A stretch of DNA of 33,487 nt from Acidobacteriaceae bacterium (GCA_030039035.1 JASHQQ010000228.1:1-33487), one strand, 5' to 3'; numbered from the stretch's first letter, positions 1 to 8,376 are shown. The notes: generated by a model from the sequence alone, not told the origin. Translations and numbers: made by a program.

Positions 1-866
1 AATTTCTGTTCCTGCATAGGCGGGCGCACGTATTTCGATTTGTCGAGCTTCGGCAGTTCCAATGATTCGGGAGTCAGGTCTTCATAGGGAATTATGGAGA
101 GCAGGTGGTGAATCACGTTGAGGCGTGCCGCCTTCTTGTCCTCGGCATTCACCACATGCCAGGGCGACTGCCGGGTGTCGGTCACCGCGAACATCTCGTC
201 CTTGGCGCGCGAGTAGTCCACCCAGTGCTTGCGCGATTCGAGGTCCATGGGGCTGAGCTTCCAGCGCTTGGTGGGCTTGTCCATGCGGTCCTGGAAGCGC
301 CGCTCCTGCTCCTCGTCGCTCACGGAGAACCAGTACTTGACGAGGATGATGCCCGACCGGATCAACATGCGTTCGAACTCGGGGCAGCTCTGCAGGAATT
401 CCTGGTACTCCGGCGCGGTGCAGAAGCCCATCACGTGTTCCACGCCGGCACGGTTGTACCAACTGCGGTCGAAGAGCACCATTTCGCCGGCCGCCGGCAG
501 ATGCGACACGTAGCGCTGGAAATACCACTGCGACTTTTCCCGGTCGGTCGGAGTGCCCAGCGCAACCACGCGACAGACGCGCGGATTGAGCGACTCGGTG
601 ATGCGCTTGATGGCGCCGCCCTTGCCTGCCGCATCGCGCCCCTCAAAGAGCACCACCACGCGCAGGCCCTCGTGGCGGATCCATTCCTGCAGCTTGACCA
701 GCTCGATCTGCAGCCGGCGCAACTCGCGGTCGTAGTCGCATTCCCTGCCGATCTTCAGCGCGTGACGGCTTTGCAATGCCGGTGCGGTATTGAGCTTCCT
801 TTTGCCGTTCGTTCGGCTTTTCTTCGCCTCGTCCTTGTCGCGATCGTGCCTGCCGTTCTTCCCCAT
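1..866 (-). CDS. ppk2: Polyphosphate kinase 2 (PPK2 family), C-terminus cut by window edge
   Basis: Cytosolic enzyme that transfers phosphate between inorganic polyphosphate and nucleotides. The visible 288 residues carry the PPK2 core: a Walker A motif GRDAAGKGG at about residues 76-84, then GAIKRITESLNPR, and the Walker B/lid segment LFDRSWYNRAGVEHVMGF. Downstream are KYWFSVSDEEQERRF and the conserved stretch with RKHWVDYSRAKDEMF. The first ~35 residues are lysine/arginine rich and probably disordered. ATG at 866-864 is preceded on the minus strand by GGAGGGG about 4 bases upstream, a strong ribosome binding site. The frame is open to base 1, so the last residues lie outside the window. The nucleotide preference (ADP, GDP or AMP; class I-III) cannot be decided by eye. 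The motifs resemble the one-domain class I enzymes. Family assignment is secure. No partner gene is visible next to it. Confidence 0.93.
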   Translation of the reverse strand, partial: MGKNGRHDRDKDEAKKSRTNGKRKLNTAPALQSRHALKIGRECDYDRELRRLQIELVKLQEWIRHEGLRVVVLFEGRDAAGKGGAIKRITESLNPRVCRVVALGTPTDREKSQWYFQRYVSHLPAAGEMVLFDRSWYNRAGVEHVMGFCTAPEYQEFLQSCPEFERMLIRSGIILVKYWFSVSDEEQERRFQDRMDKPTKRWKLSPMDLESRKHWVDYSRAKDEMFAVTDTRQSPWHVVNAEDKKAARLNVIHHLLSIIPYEDLTPESLELPKLDKSKYVRPPMQEQK

Positions 867-1243
867 CTTCCCCTCCGGCTGCGGGCGAAAACAATCTCGC
901 CGGGAAACGGCGGGGAAGTTGCCGGTTCCGGTTGAGCCGCAGTCAGCCGGTTATTTTATCGGCATTCTTTTGTCGCCCGCTAGGGATGGAATCACAGGTG
1001 CGGGCGGGACCTCGCGTGGGGTGACGGAAGCTCGCTGCAAAAATCGAGCGACCCACCCGCAGATCCTTCGAGTCCGTTTGGCCAAAGCCGGGCCAAACGT
1101 CGCTCAGGATGACGGCTGCATTCGGGTTGCGAACTTCGGTTACAGGACGCTCGCAAGGAATGAAGGAAGCAGAAGCGGCGCCGGACGGTTCGCCGGCGCC
1201 GCTGGCAGGATTGCCCGGTTGCGGAGTGGTTGGTCCGCAGGGG
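867..1243. other. Intergenic region between ppk2 and the S53 peptidase gene
   Basis: No convincing gene is seen. The stretch holds a terminator-like hairpin at 1174-1203 and a short inverted repeat at 1076-1098 (GTTTGGCC, 7-base loop, GGCCAAAC). The latter is followed by CGTCGCTCAGGATGAC, which looks like a fragment of a dispersed non-coding repeat. The upstream region of ppk2 (minus strand) has an AT-rich patch around 950-975 that may hold its promoter, but no clear -35/-10 pair was found. Confidence 0.5.
1174..1203 (-). terminator. Candidate terminator of the S53 peptidase gene
   Basis: A perfect 11-bp inverted repeat, AGCGGCGCCGG and CCGGCGCCGCT, with an 8-base loop. It sits about 40 bases beyond the peptidase stop codon. 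On the minus strand it is followed by TCTGCTTCCTTCATT, which is pyrimidine-rich but not a clean U tract. Intrinsic termination is therefore likely but not certain. Confidence 0.5.
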
Positions 1244-3910
1244 CTAGTTCACCGAAAACGTCAGGGACTGGCCTTTCTCCCTGTTTCCGGCGTTGTCTTC
1301 GCTGAAGAAGTAAATGGTGTGCGATCCACGGGAGTCGAGGTGGAGTGGACCGCTGTAAATCCTGCATCCATCCGCAGCGGAAGGATTGCAGGAGGCGTTG
1401 TCGATTGCGTAGAAGGTTGAGCGAATTCCCGATCCTGTTCCCGTCGAGGAGCCGGGGTCATTGGCCTCAAGCCTGATCTCGACGCCGGTTGATAACGGTG
1501 CGGTGATTGCCCTGGTGGATGGAGCCGTCCCGTCGTAGCAGATCGGTCCGTAGGTCGCATCTCCGGTGGTCATGCCCTGGTTATTCCACCCGCGCACGTG
1601 CACGGTATGGCAGCCATCGCTGACTCCGCCCTTGCAACTGCCTCCGCTCTGGAGCGAAAGGCAACCGCCCGAGTCGTTCACGTATTGCGGCCCGCTGTAG
1701 AACGAGTTGCCGGAGCCGCCGTGGCCCTCGCTGCCAGGGTCGCTGGGAATCGAGTCCCAACCCTGCGTGTGTCCGGCAATGCCGGTGCCCTTTGCGCCCT
1801 TGGCCGTGCCGGCGTAGTCGTTGACCTTCCAGCTCACCGTCTGCTGGGTGCTGTACCATTGGCCGGTTTTGGGGCCGGTAAACGTGATATTCGGAATACC
1901 GTTGGCCGTCGCCGTATACCAGTTGATAGCCCATGCGAGTTGCAGCATGTTGGCCGATCCCCAGCCGGTGGTCTCGTCGTAGCCGGGCTTGGCGCACCAG
2001 GCCGACAGGCCGTACTTCAGGGTGATGTCGTTCGAGTTGCAGCCGACGGTGATGTCGTAGAACGGATCGTGCTGTGCGTTCCTGTACTGCGCTTCGCGAT
2101 AGATGGGATAGTTGGCGTTGCCGATCGGAGCGCACGCGGCCGATCCCGAGCCGCACTTGTTGCCCAGGTAGAGCAGGTACGCATTCTCCTGGGCGAAGAA
2201 CCCGGCCAGCATCGGCGCCACGTCGCTGGTGCCTCCGGGGTGCTGCCATCCGCCGTGATAGTAGACGTCGTGACCGTAGTACGCATCGAGCGAAAGGTCC
2301 GGCGTGGATCGCATCGAATGTTTCAGGAACGACTGGTAGCCCGGCGCGGAGTAGACAATGCTGAATCCGCCCGTGCCGCCGCCGTTGTTGTGAGCGCAGG
2401 AGCCGGGCGATGTTCCGCCGGTCCAGGCAACCTCGTAGGGCGAACCCTCGTTCAGCTCGGTTCCACCGGCTGCAACCACGTTGGGATCGGATGCCGGATA
2501 GATTACGAGCTTTGCGTCGGAGCAGGCCCCGGTCGCACCCTGGTCGCCAGCGGCGGAAACAAGGGTCCAGCCTTCACTTGCCATCATGGAGAAGACCGTG
2601 TCTTCGGCGTTCATCTCGGCGATGACACTCGGGTCCGAGCTCTCGGAAAAGCCGAAGCTCGAACTCATGGTGCGGGCATTCCCGTCGCTCACCATCGTGT
2701 TCAGGAGGTTGACGGCCGTGCCGGCAGAGGTTTCATACACGAACACCTCGGCCGTGTCTGCCTCTGCACCTTCGCTGTTTGCCGTCGCCAGCGACCACTC
2801 GGTGTCGAGCGTAACCTCAGAACAGTTATCGTCGCCCTTCGGGTTGCAGGTATAGCCCCCGTCGACGGCAATCTTCTGGACTTTGGCGGCGAGATACGAG
2901 AACGCGTCCCTGAAGTCGCTGACGTCGTTGATGCTGACATCTCCGAATGCCATAATGGCGATCGACGTGCTGGCCGGGGAATGTTTGGGCACATTCGTCG
3001 GGTTGCAGCAATGCCCCTGATTCATCAAAGCCCTGTAGTCATAGGCATCGCTCGACCACAGATCCTCCGGCGTCCAATAGCCTGCCGGAGGCGGAGTAAC
3101 TTCCGGAGACCCGGCCAAATTGTCTGCCCGCGGAGCCGCCTGCGAAGAAGCATCTCTCTCGAGAGAATCAAGCGCCTTCACGGGCGGACCGGGAACATAA
3201 TCCGGCCGCGGCGGAAGATTCCCATGACCGCTCGCCGGACGCATGACCACGACAGAATTCAATCCCAGCACCGACTGAACCACGCTGCTCAAACGCGATG
3301 GAAGCACCGGGTCGTGGTCGTTGGAGAAAACGATCCGCGCCTCCTCGTCGCCTTCGGCCTGCAGGCGGTAATGATTGATGGTAATGTTGAAGGCCTTTTC
3401 GATCTTTCCGGCCGGCGCCTCGACATCGACGACAAGGCGGTTGTCGAACCGGCGGGTCACCGTCAGCCCCTGCGTGGTCGCCCAATCCACCACCGCCTGT
3501 TCGTCCTCGGCGGCGGGCGCAAAGCGCGCATTCCACTCCTCGGGCGTCAGGAACTGGTGGAAGAGGGGAGATTGCTTGTTCTGGACGTCTTCGAGGAACT
3601 GGCGCTCCTCGTCAATGCGGGTGGGCGTGAGCACGAAGGCCAGGCGAAGCATGTTGGCGGGATCGTAGTGGTCAACAAGGACGGCCCGCCCATCCGAGAC
3701 CTGCGCGGGCGTCTGGCCGATGGGGTCGATTTGGCGGCGCGATTGGCCTTGGGCTGTGGACGTGGCTGCCAATTGGAGCGCGAAAGTGCCTACCGCCAGC
3801 CAACAGACTGGAGTGAGCAGCCGCCGCCGGACAGCGCGTCGAATTCGGGTTGGATCGATTGACTCTTTACGGATTCTAGGGCCGGCAATGCCGGCGAAGC
3901 GATATCGCAT
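1244..3910 (-). CDS. Secreted S53 family (sedolisin/kumamolisin-type) serine peptidase with C-terminal extension
   Basis: Exported acid-type endopeptidase made as a proenzyme, 888 residues. Residues ~30-54 form a hydrophobic signal segment after an arginine-rich start. Residues ~57-225 match the pro-kumamolisin activation domain, with the typical FHQFLTPEEWNARFAP. The catalytic domain spans ~285-660. The SED triad is visible as Glu365 and Asp369 in SEVTLDTEW and Ser562 in GGTSDVAP. Asp456 in SAAGDQGA is the expected oxyanion-hole aspartate. YDETTGWGSAN near residue 644 is the usual end of the Ca-binding region. The final ~225 residues are an extra Gly/Cys-rich part that looks like one or two Ig-like beta-sandwich domains (motifs DGTAPSTR and FFSEDNAGNREKG). 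ATG is preceded by AAGGAG five bases upstream. The gene appears monocistronic. Substrate is unknown; a scavenging role is inferred from the family. Confidence 0.93.
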   Translation of the reverse strand: MRYRFAGIAGPRIRKESIDPTRIRRAVRRRLLTPVCWLAVGTFALQLAATSTAQGQSRRQIDPIGQTPAQVSDGRAVLVDHYDPANMLRLAFVLTPTRIDEERQFLEDVQNKQSPLFHQFLTPEEWNARFAPAAEDEQAVVDWATTQGLTVTRRFDNRLVVDVEAPAGKIEKAFNITINHYRLQAEGDEEARIVFSNDHDPVLPSRLSSVVQSVLGLNSVVVMRPASGHGNLPPRPDYVPGPPVKALDSLERDASSQAAPRADNLAGSPEVTPPPAGYWTPEDLWSSDAYDYRALMNQGHCCNPTNVPKHSPASTSIAIMAFGDVSINDVSDFRDAFSYLAAKVQKIAVDGGYTCNPKGDDNCSEVTLDTEWSLATANSEGAEADTAEVFVYETSAGTAVNLLNTMVSDGNARTMSSSFGFSESSDPSVIAEMNAEDTVFSMMASEGWTLVSAAGDQGATGACSDAKLVIYPASDPNVVAAGGTELNEGSPYEVAWTGGTSPGSCAHNNGGGTGGFSIVYSAPGYQSFLKHSMRSTPDLSLDAYYGHDVYYHGGWQHPGGTSDVAPMLAGFFAQENAYLLYLGNKCGSGSAACAPIGNANYPIYREAQYRNAQHDPFYDITVGCNSNDITLKYGLSAWCAKPGYDETTGWGSANMLQLAWAINWYTATANGIPNITFTGPKTGQWYSTQQTVSWKVNDYAGTAKGAKGTGIAGHTQGWDSIPSDPGSEGHGGSGNSFYSGPQYVNDSGGCLSLQSGGSCKGGVSDGCHTVHVRGWNNQGMTTGDATYGPICYDGTAPSTRAITAPLSTGVEIRLEANDPGSSTGTGSGIRSTFYAIDNASCNPSAADGCRIYSGPLHLDSRGSHTIYFFSEDNAGNREKGQSLTFSVN

Positions 3911-4293
3911 GGTAGCTCCTTCTGGTTCTAAGCCTTGAAATCAGGCCGGGGGTGGGAAACCTGCCAGCTTTGCAGGCGCCGATTTCGGGTTGTGTGCCAT
4001 TGCCGGGCCGGGTGTTCGCTGGCGTTTCTGCCCTAGAAAGCGGAATCCACGGGCAAATCCCCTCATGGGGAGAGAAATAAATTCCGGCAACCAGGGAACC
4101 CGACAGAAAAGGGGGAGATGAAACATGGCGTTTCGCGCGGAGGCAAGCGGGGCTGCCTCCGCAAGGTCCCGACTGAAACGGAATCCGTTTCGCCGGCCCT
4201 ATACGTCGAAGGTGCGCGGCGCGGGAAGGCCGTTGACGATGGCTGAGTGCGTCAATAGACTCAAATGCACTCCGCCAGGAGGCAACAGCGAAG
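3911..4293. other. Divergent intergenic region with two strong inverted repeats
   Basis: This is the 383-base gap between the peptidase gene (minus) and the sigma factor gene (plus), so it must hold both promoters. Two perfect inverted repeats are visible. One is GCGGAGGCA/TGCCTCCGC at 4137-4162. The other is the near-continuous palindrome GAAACGGAATCCGTTTC at 4175-4191. A 77-codon open frame starting at 4125 crosses them, but it overlaps the sigma gene and has no recognisable sequence, so it is not called. Confidence 0.45.
4175..4191. promoter_or_regulatory. Operator-like palindrome upstream of the ECF sigma gene
   Basis: GAAACGGAATCCGTTTC is an 8-bp inverted repeat around a single central A, about 100 bases before the sigma factor start. 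Symmetry of this size with almost no loop suits a dimeric DNA-binding protein better than an RNA hairpin. The regulator is unknown and the assignment is inference only. Confidence 0.3.
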
Positions 4294-4872
4294 ATGGTCG
4301 AAGAAGAGGGCAGCGGTCAGGTCACCCAGCTTCTGCGCCACTGGAAACAGGGCGATGAGAAGGCCCTCGAAGAATTGCTGCCCCTGGTCTACAAGGAGTT
4401 GCGCCGGCTGGCTCACTATCACCTGAAGGCCGAGCGGCCCGACCATACGTTGCAGAGCACGGCTCTGGTCCACGAGGCGTACCTGCGCCTTATGGGTGGC
4501 CAGCCCAGGCACTTTGAGAACCGGGCACACTTTATCGCCGTGGCTTCGCGCCTCATGCGCCAGGTTCTGGTGGATTACGCGCGCGAGCGGCGGGCGGGCA
4601 AGCGGCAGGGAGGTTGCCGGATCGAGCTGGAATGCCTGGATGCGCTGGCGATCAAGAACGATGCGGAGCTGCTGGCGCTGGACGATGCGCTGGACGAACT
4701 GGCCCGGATCGATCCGCGACAGGGGCAGATCGTCGAAATGAAGTTCTTTGGCGGTTTGTCGGCGCCCGAGATCTCCGAGGTGCTGAGTCTTTCCCGCGCC
4801 ACGATTGACCGCGACTGGGCCACGGCGCGGTTGTGGCTGCATCGCCAGATGAGCCGGACGGCCTCGCCATGA
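4294..4872 (+). CDS. ECF-type RNA polymerase sigma factor (PF07638-like)
   Basis: A 192-residue alternative sigma factor that would direct RNA polymerase to a small set of promoters. Region 2 is visible from residue ~20 (KALEELLPLVYKELRRLAHYHL), with the family-typical LQSTALVHEAYLRL and then FIAVASRLMRQVLVDYARERR. Region 4 is the helix-turn-helix around LSAPEISEVLSLSRATIDRDW near the C-terminus. This combination is characteristic of the ECF group common in Acidobacteriota and Planctomycetota, which sits beside Ser/Thr kinases rather than beside an anti-sigma factor. AGGAGG lies 11 bases before ATG 4294. The last codons overlap the next gene as ATGA, so the two are probably translationally coupled. 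Regulation by the adjacent kinase is inferred from context; no anti-sigma gene is visible. Confidence 0.93.
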   Translation: MVEEEGSGQVTQLLRHWKQGDEKALEELLPLVYKELRRLAHYHLKAERPDHTLQSTALVHEAYLRLMGGQPRHFENRAHFIAVASRLMRQVLVDYARERRAGKRQGGCRIELECLDALAIKNDAELLALDDALDELARIDPRQGQIVEMKFFGGLSAPEISEVLSLSRATIDRDWATARLWLHRQMSRTASP

Positions 4873-5654
4873 TTGCCGAAACATGGGAGCGCGTGAAGGA
4901 TCTGTTGCACCGCGCGATGCAACTGTCGCCCGCGGAGCGTTCGCGGTTTCTCGATGAGGCTTGCGCGAGCGACGCTTCGCTGCGCGCGGAAGTCGAATCG
5001 CTGCTGGCGGCCGGCGAACAGGTGCGGTCGGACTTTCTCGCGTCGACTCCGGCGCGCCGGCTGGGCGAGGCGGCCGATGAGATCGCCTCCGGCGCAGTGC
5101 TGACCGAAGGGCAGATCTTTGCCGACCGCTACCGGCTCGTTCGCAAACTGGGCGAAGGCGGCATGGGCCAGGTGTGGCTGGCGGAACAGCTCACGCCGGT
5201 GCGGAGGCTGGCCGCTCTCAAGCTGATCCGCGCGGGGATGTACGACGAGTCGGTTGTGCAGCGCTTCCAGTCGGAGCGGCAGTCGCTGGCCATGATGGAT
5301 CATCCGGCGATCGCCAAGGTTTTCGATGCCGGCGCCACGCCCCAGGGGCAGCCGTTTCTTGTCATGGAGTACGTTGCCGGGCTGCCGATCACCGAATACT
5401 GCGATCGGGGAAAGCTGACGATTGCCGAACGGCTCGAGCTTTTCGTCCAGGCATGCGACGGAGTGCAGCACGCGCACCAGAGGGCGATCCTTCATCGCGA
5501 TCTGAAGCCGGCCAACATCCTTGTGGTGGAGGTGGACGGCAGGCCCGCGCCGCGACTCATCGATTTCGGGCTGGCGAAAGCGGCGGTGCCGCAGCCCGGC
5601 GGGGCATCGATCTTCACCCAGATCGGGCAGTTCGTCGGACACCCGGATACATGA
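4869..5654 (+). CDS. Ser/Thr protein kinase, N-terminal half (frameshifted from the next ORF)
   Basis: This fragment of 261 residues encodes most of a Hanks-type kinase. The glycine loop LGEGGMGQVW is at residues 94-103 and the catalytic lysine is Lys118 in AALKLI. The catalytic loop HRDLKPANIL starts at 209, and the DFG motif is at 232-234 (LIDFGLAKA). The frame then reads GQFVGHPDT and stops, where related kinases read GQFVGTPGYMSPEQ. The missing sequence is present one frame over, so one base has been lost after 5638. The first ~80 residues before the kinase core (WERVKDLLHRAMQLSPAERSRFLDEAC) are the usual N-terminal helical extension of these acidobacterial kinases. The start ATG at 4869 overlaps the sigma factor stop (ATGA). 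Alone the fragment lacks the C-lobe, so it should not be an active kinase. Confidence 0.85.
   Translation: MIAETWERVKDLLHRAMQLSPAERSRFLDEACASDASLRAEVESLLAAGEQVRSDFLASTPARRLGEAADEIASGAVLTEGQIFADRYRLVRKLGEGGMGQVWLAEQLTPVRRLAALKLIRAGMYDESVVQRFQSERQSLAMMDHPAIAKVFDAGATPQGQPFLVMEYVAGLPITEYCDRGKLTIAERLELFVQACDGVQHAHQRAILHRDLKPANILVVEVDGRPAPRLIDFGLAKAAVPQPGGASIFTQIGQFVGHPDT
5634..5654 (+). other. Frameshift site within the kinase activation segment, with ATGA overlap
   Basis: The bases GTC GGA CAC CCG GAT ACA TGA would read GTC GGN ACA CCC GGA TAC ATG if one base were restored after 5638. That gives the conserved G-T-P-G-Y-M of the activation loop. There is no homopolymer here and no obvious slippery heptamer. 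The premature TGA (5652-5654) overlaps an ATG (5651-5653) that opens the downstream frame. Confidence 0.85.
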
Positions 5655-8290
5655 GTCCCGAGCAGGCCGACCCCGGCGTGCACGACATCGATACGCGCAG
5701 CGACGTGTATTCACTGGGCGTTGTGCTGTATGTGCTGCTGGCGGGTGTGCAGCCTTTCGATACGAAGCAGCGGCAAAAGCCCGCGCTGGACGAACTGCTG
5801 CGCAAGTTGCGGGAAGAAGAGCCGCCGCGGCCAAGCGCGAAGGTGAGTTCGGAGAAGACGGTTCTGCCTGCGACAGCCGGGGCGCGCAACACAACGCCAA
5901 GGCAGTTGACGGGCGCGTTGCGCGGCGATCTGGACTGGATCGCGATGAAGGCGCTCGAGAGGGAGCGCGGCCGCCGCTACGGGAGTCCCTCGGAGCTGGC
6001 GGCCGATTTGCGGCGGCATCTGCGCCATGAGCCGGTGCTGGCGCGACCGGCAAGCGTGGCTTACCAGATGCGCCGGTACGCGCAGCGGCATCGCGCCCTG
6101 GTAGCCGGAGCGGCGGCAGTGTTCGTGGCGCTAGTGGCGGGAATCGCCGCGAGCACGGGCTTCGCGATTCGGGCCAGTCGCGCCAGGCAGGAGGCGCTCA
6201 GCGAACGCGATCGCGCCATCCAGGCCGAGGAACGCACGCGGCAGCAGCGCGACCGCGCGGCGGCGGCCGAGCGCACCGCAACGGAGCAGCGCGACGCGGC
6301 GCTGAAGGCGCAACAGGCAGCGATCCGGGAGCAGAATCGCGCCCTTGCCGAAAAGAAACGCGCCGACGAGCAGGCCGCCACGGCGAAGGCCGAAAGCAGC
6401 TTCCTGGAGAACGATCTGCTGTCGCAGGCCGGCACGCGAGGCCAGGTTCGCGCCGGGGTCAAGCCCGATCCGGATCTGAAAGTGCGCACCGCCCTGGATC
6501 GCGCCGCGCAGAACATCGCCGGAAAGTTCGACAAGCAGCCGTTGGTGGAAGCGTCGATCGAGCAGACCATCGGCGTGGCCTATCGCGAGCTGGGCGCTTA
6601 CGCCGAGGCGCAGAAGCACCTGGAGCGCTCGCTGGAAATCAGGAGAAAGGAACTCGGAGACGCCGATCCGGAGACGCTGAAGGCGAGGTTCGAAGTGGCC
6701 GCGCTCGTCCAGCTTCAGGGAAAGTTCAGGGAGTCCGAAGCGCTCTACGGCAAGATTCTGGAGGACCAGCGGCGCGTGCTGGGAGACGGGAATCCCGACA
6801 CGCTGGAAACTGAACTCGAGCTCGGTTCCGACTACGAGAGCGAACAGGACTATCCGCGCGCCGAGCAGGTGTTCGCCCGGGTTCTGGCGGATCGTACCCG
6901 CCTTCTTGGCGCGGAGAATATCGACACACTCGATGCGGCGCAACGGCTGGCGACGGCGTATCAGCTCGAGGACAACTACAAGAAGGCCGAGCCTTTGCTT
7001 ACGCAGACTCTCGAAATCGAGCGGCGCGTCCTGGGCGAGGAACATCCCGACACCTTGCTCACGATGCAGAGCCTCGCCAGCACTTACTGGGGCGAAGGAA
7101 AGTACGCCCAGGCGGAGCCGCTGCTGGTGAAGGCCCTCGAAGCGCAGCGCCGCGAATTGGGCGAAGAACAGCGCGAAACGCTTTACGGGATGAACAACCT
7201 CGCGCTTCTTTACGAGCTCGAAGCCAAATATGCCGAATCGGAGAAGCTTTTCACGCATGCCCTGGAGATTGAACTGCGCATCCTGGGCGAAGAGCACCAG
7301 GCCACCCTCGACACCATGCACAATCTCTCCACGCTCTACCAGGACGAAGGCCGATTGAAAGACGCCGAGCCGCTGGCCGTGAAGTCGCTGGAGATTCACA
7401 GAAGGCTCCTTGGCGAAGAAAACCCCGAGACGTTGACAAGCTACGGCAACCTGGCGGTCCTGTACTTTCGCGAGAACAAATTCCCGGAAGCCGCGCCGCT
7501 GTTTGAAAAAGTGCTGCAGGTGCGGCGCAGGATCCTGGGAGACGAAAACCGGCAGACGCTGCTCAGCATGAACAATCTCTGCGAGCTTTACAAAATGCAG
7601 GGCAGATACGGCGAAGCGGAGCCGCTGGCATTGAAGGCGCTGGAAACGCGGCGGCGTGTTCTCGGCGAGGAAGACCTCGATACCCTGGTCAGCACGCTGG
7701 CTCTCGGCGAGCTCTATCGAATGGAGGGCCGATATGCCGATGCCGAGCCGCTGGAGGCCAAAGCCCTGGAGGCGCAGAGCCGCCGGTTGGGCGACGAGCA
7801 TCCGGCGACCCTTGAAAACAGGTACGACCTTGCCATGCTGAGGAGGAACGAGGGCCGGCTCGCCGAAGCGGATTCGCTCTTTTCGTCCGTACTGGATTCG
7901 CGTCGCCGTGTGCTCGGCGCGGACAATCCCGATACCCTGGTGGCGATGACCGCGCTGGCAGGGACCCGGTTGAAAGAAGGCCGATACATCGACGCGGAGC
8001 CTCTGCTGCGCGAGGCGCTCTCCGGCTACCGGAAATCGGATCCCGACTCCTGGGAACGATTCAACGCCCAAAGCCTGCTGGGTGCGAGCCTGGCCGGTCA
8101 GCGGGAATTTGCCGACGCCGAGCCGCTGCTGGTCGGCGGTTATCAGGGGATGAACCGGCAGATTTCCTCGATTCCTTTCGAGTTGCGCGCGGAGATCGGC
8201 GAAACAAGCCGGCGAATCGCTGAGCTCTACGAGGGCTGGGGCAAGCCGGACAAGGCGGCCGAATGGCGTGCGACCATCGCGGAGAAGTAA
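5651..8290 (+). CDS. Ser/Thr kinase C-lobe, transmembrane segment and TPR sensor half (downstream of frameshift)
   Basis: If started at ATG 5651 this gives 879 residues, beginning MSPEQADPGV, the APE-like end of the kinase activation loop. Residues 1-125 complete the kinase C-lobe (DTRSDVYSLGVVLYVLLAG, then LRGDLDWIAMKALERERGRRY). A single transmembrane helix is at about 149-173. Residues ~175-250 form a charged, Ala-rich coiled coil. From ~300 to the end run at least eleven ~42-residue TPR units with the kinesin-light-chain-like signature RRxLGEExPDTL. With the preceding fragment and one restored base the protein would be 1140 residues. That is a typical full-length membrane kinase with a TPR domain, probably extracytoplasmic. 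No strong ribosome binding site precedes 5651, so expression would need re-initiation at the ATGA overlap. The codon pattern stays gene-like throughout, suggesting a recent lesion or a sequence error. Confidence 0.85.
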   Translation: MSPEQADPGVHDIDTRSDVYSLGVVLYVLLAGVQPFDTKQRQKPALDELLRKLREEEPPRPSAKVSSEKTVLPATAGARNTTPRQLTGALRGDLDWIAMKALERERGRRYGSPSELAADLRRHLRHEPVLARPASVAYQMRRYAQRHRALVAGAAAVFVALVAGIAASTGFAIRASRARQEALSERDRAIQAEERTRQQRDRAAAAERTATEQRDAALKAQQAAIREQNRALAEKKRADEQAATAKAESSFLENDLLSQAGTRGQVRAGVKPDPDLKVRTALDRAAQNIAGKFDKQPLVEASIEQTIGVAYRELGAYAEAQKHLERSLEIRRKELGDADPETLKARFEVAALVQLQGKFRESEALYGKILEDQRRVLGDGNPDTLETELELGSDYESEQDYPRAEQVFARVLADRTRLLGAENIDTLDAAQRLATAYQLEDNYKKAEPLLTQTLEIERRVLGEEHPDTLLTMQSLASTYWGEGKYAQAEPLLVKALEAQRRELGEEQRETLYGMNNLALLYELEAKYAESEKLFTHALEIELRILGEEHQATLDTMHNLSTLYQDEGRLKDAEPLAVKSLEIHRRLLGEENPETLTSYGNLAVLYFRENKFPEAAPLFEKVLQVRRRILGDENRQTLLSMNNLCELYKMQGRYGEAEPLALKALETRRRVLGEEDLDTLVSTLALGELYRMEGRYADAEPLEAKALEAQSRRLGDEHPATLENRYDLAMLRRNEGRLAEADSLFSSVLDSRRRVLGADNPDTLVAMTALAGTRLKEGRYIDAEPLLREALSGYRKSDPDSWERFNAQSLLGASLAGQREFADAEPLLVGGYQGMNRQISSIPFELRAEIGETSRRIAELYEGWGKPDKAAEWRATIAEK

Positions 8291-8347
8291 CTCGACAAAG
8301 AATGCAAATTGCCCGCATCGGAGCCGGACTTACTTCCGGAATGCACC

Positions 8348-8376
8348 TGGAGATGCGGATTCTCGATCTTTATAAT
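8348..8376 (+). promoter_or_regulatory. Sigma-70-type promoter for the outer-membrane protein gene
   Basis: TGGAGA at 8348-8353 (four of six matches to TTGACA), a 17-base spacer, and a perfect TATAAT at 8371-8376. A 10-bp palindrome ATGAATTCAT overlaps the end of the -10 region (8375-8384) and could be an operator. The site lies about 200 bases before the chosen start of the next gene and after the kinase stop. Confidence 0.55.

Noticed and set aside
105..935. Plus-strand open frame opposite ppk2
   Set aside because: It is the antisense of a clear PPK2 gene with intact catalytic motifs; the long frame is a side effect of GC-rich codons.
1598..3862. 754-codon plus-strand open frame opposite the S53 peptidase
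   Set aside because: Its translation shows no domain pattern, and the opposite strand has the full catalytic triad and prodomain.
4125..4358. 77-codon frame with a GGGGGAG-like sequence before it
   Set aside because: It overlaps the sigma factor start by 65 bases, has an Arg-rich unpatterned translation, and crosses two inverted repeats.
6131..8071. 646-codon minus-strand frame inside the kinase-TPR gene
   Set aside because: It is periodic only because it mirrors the TPR repeats on the plus strand.
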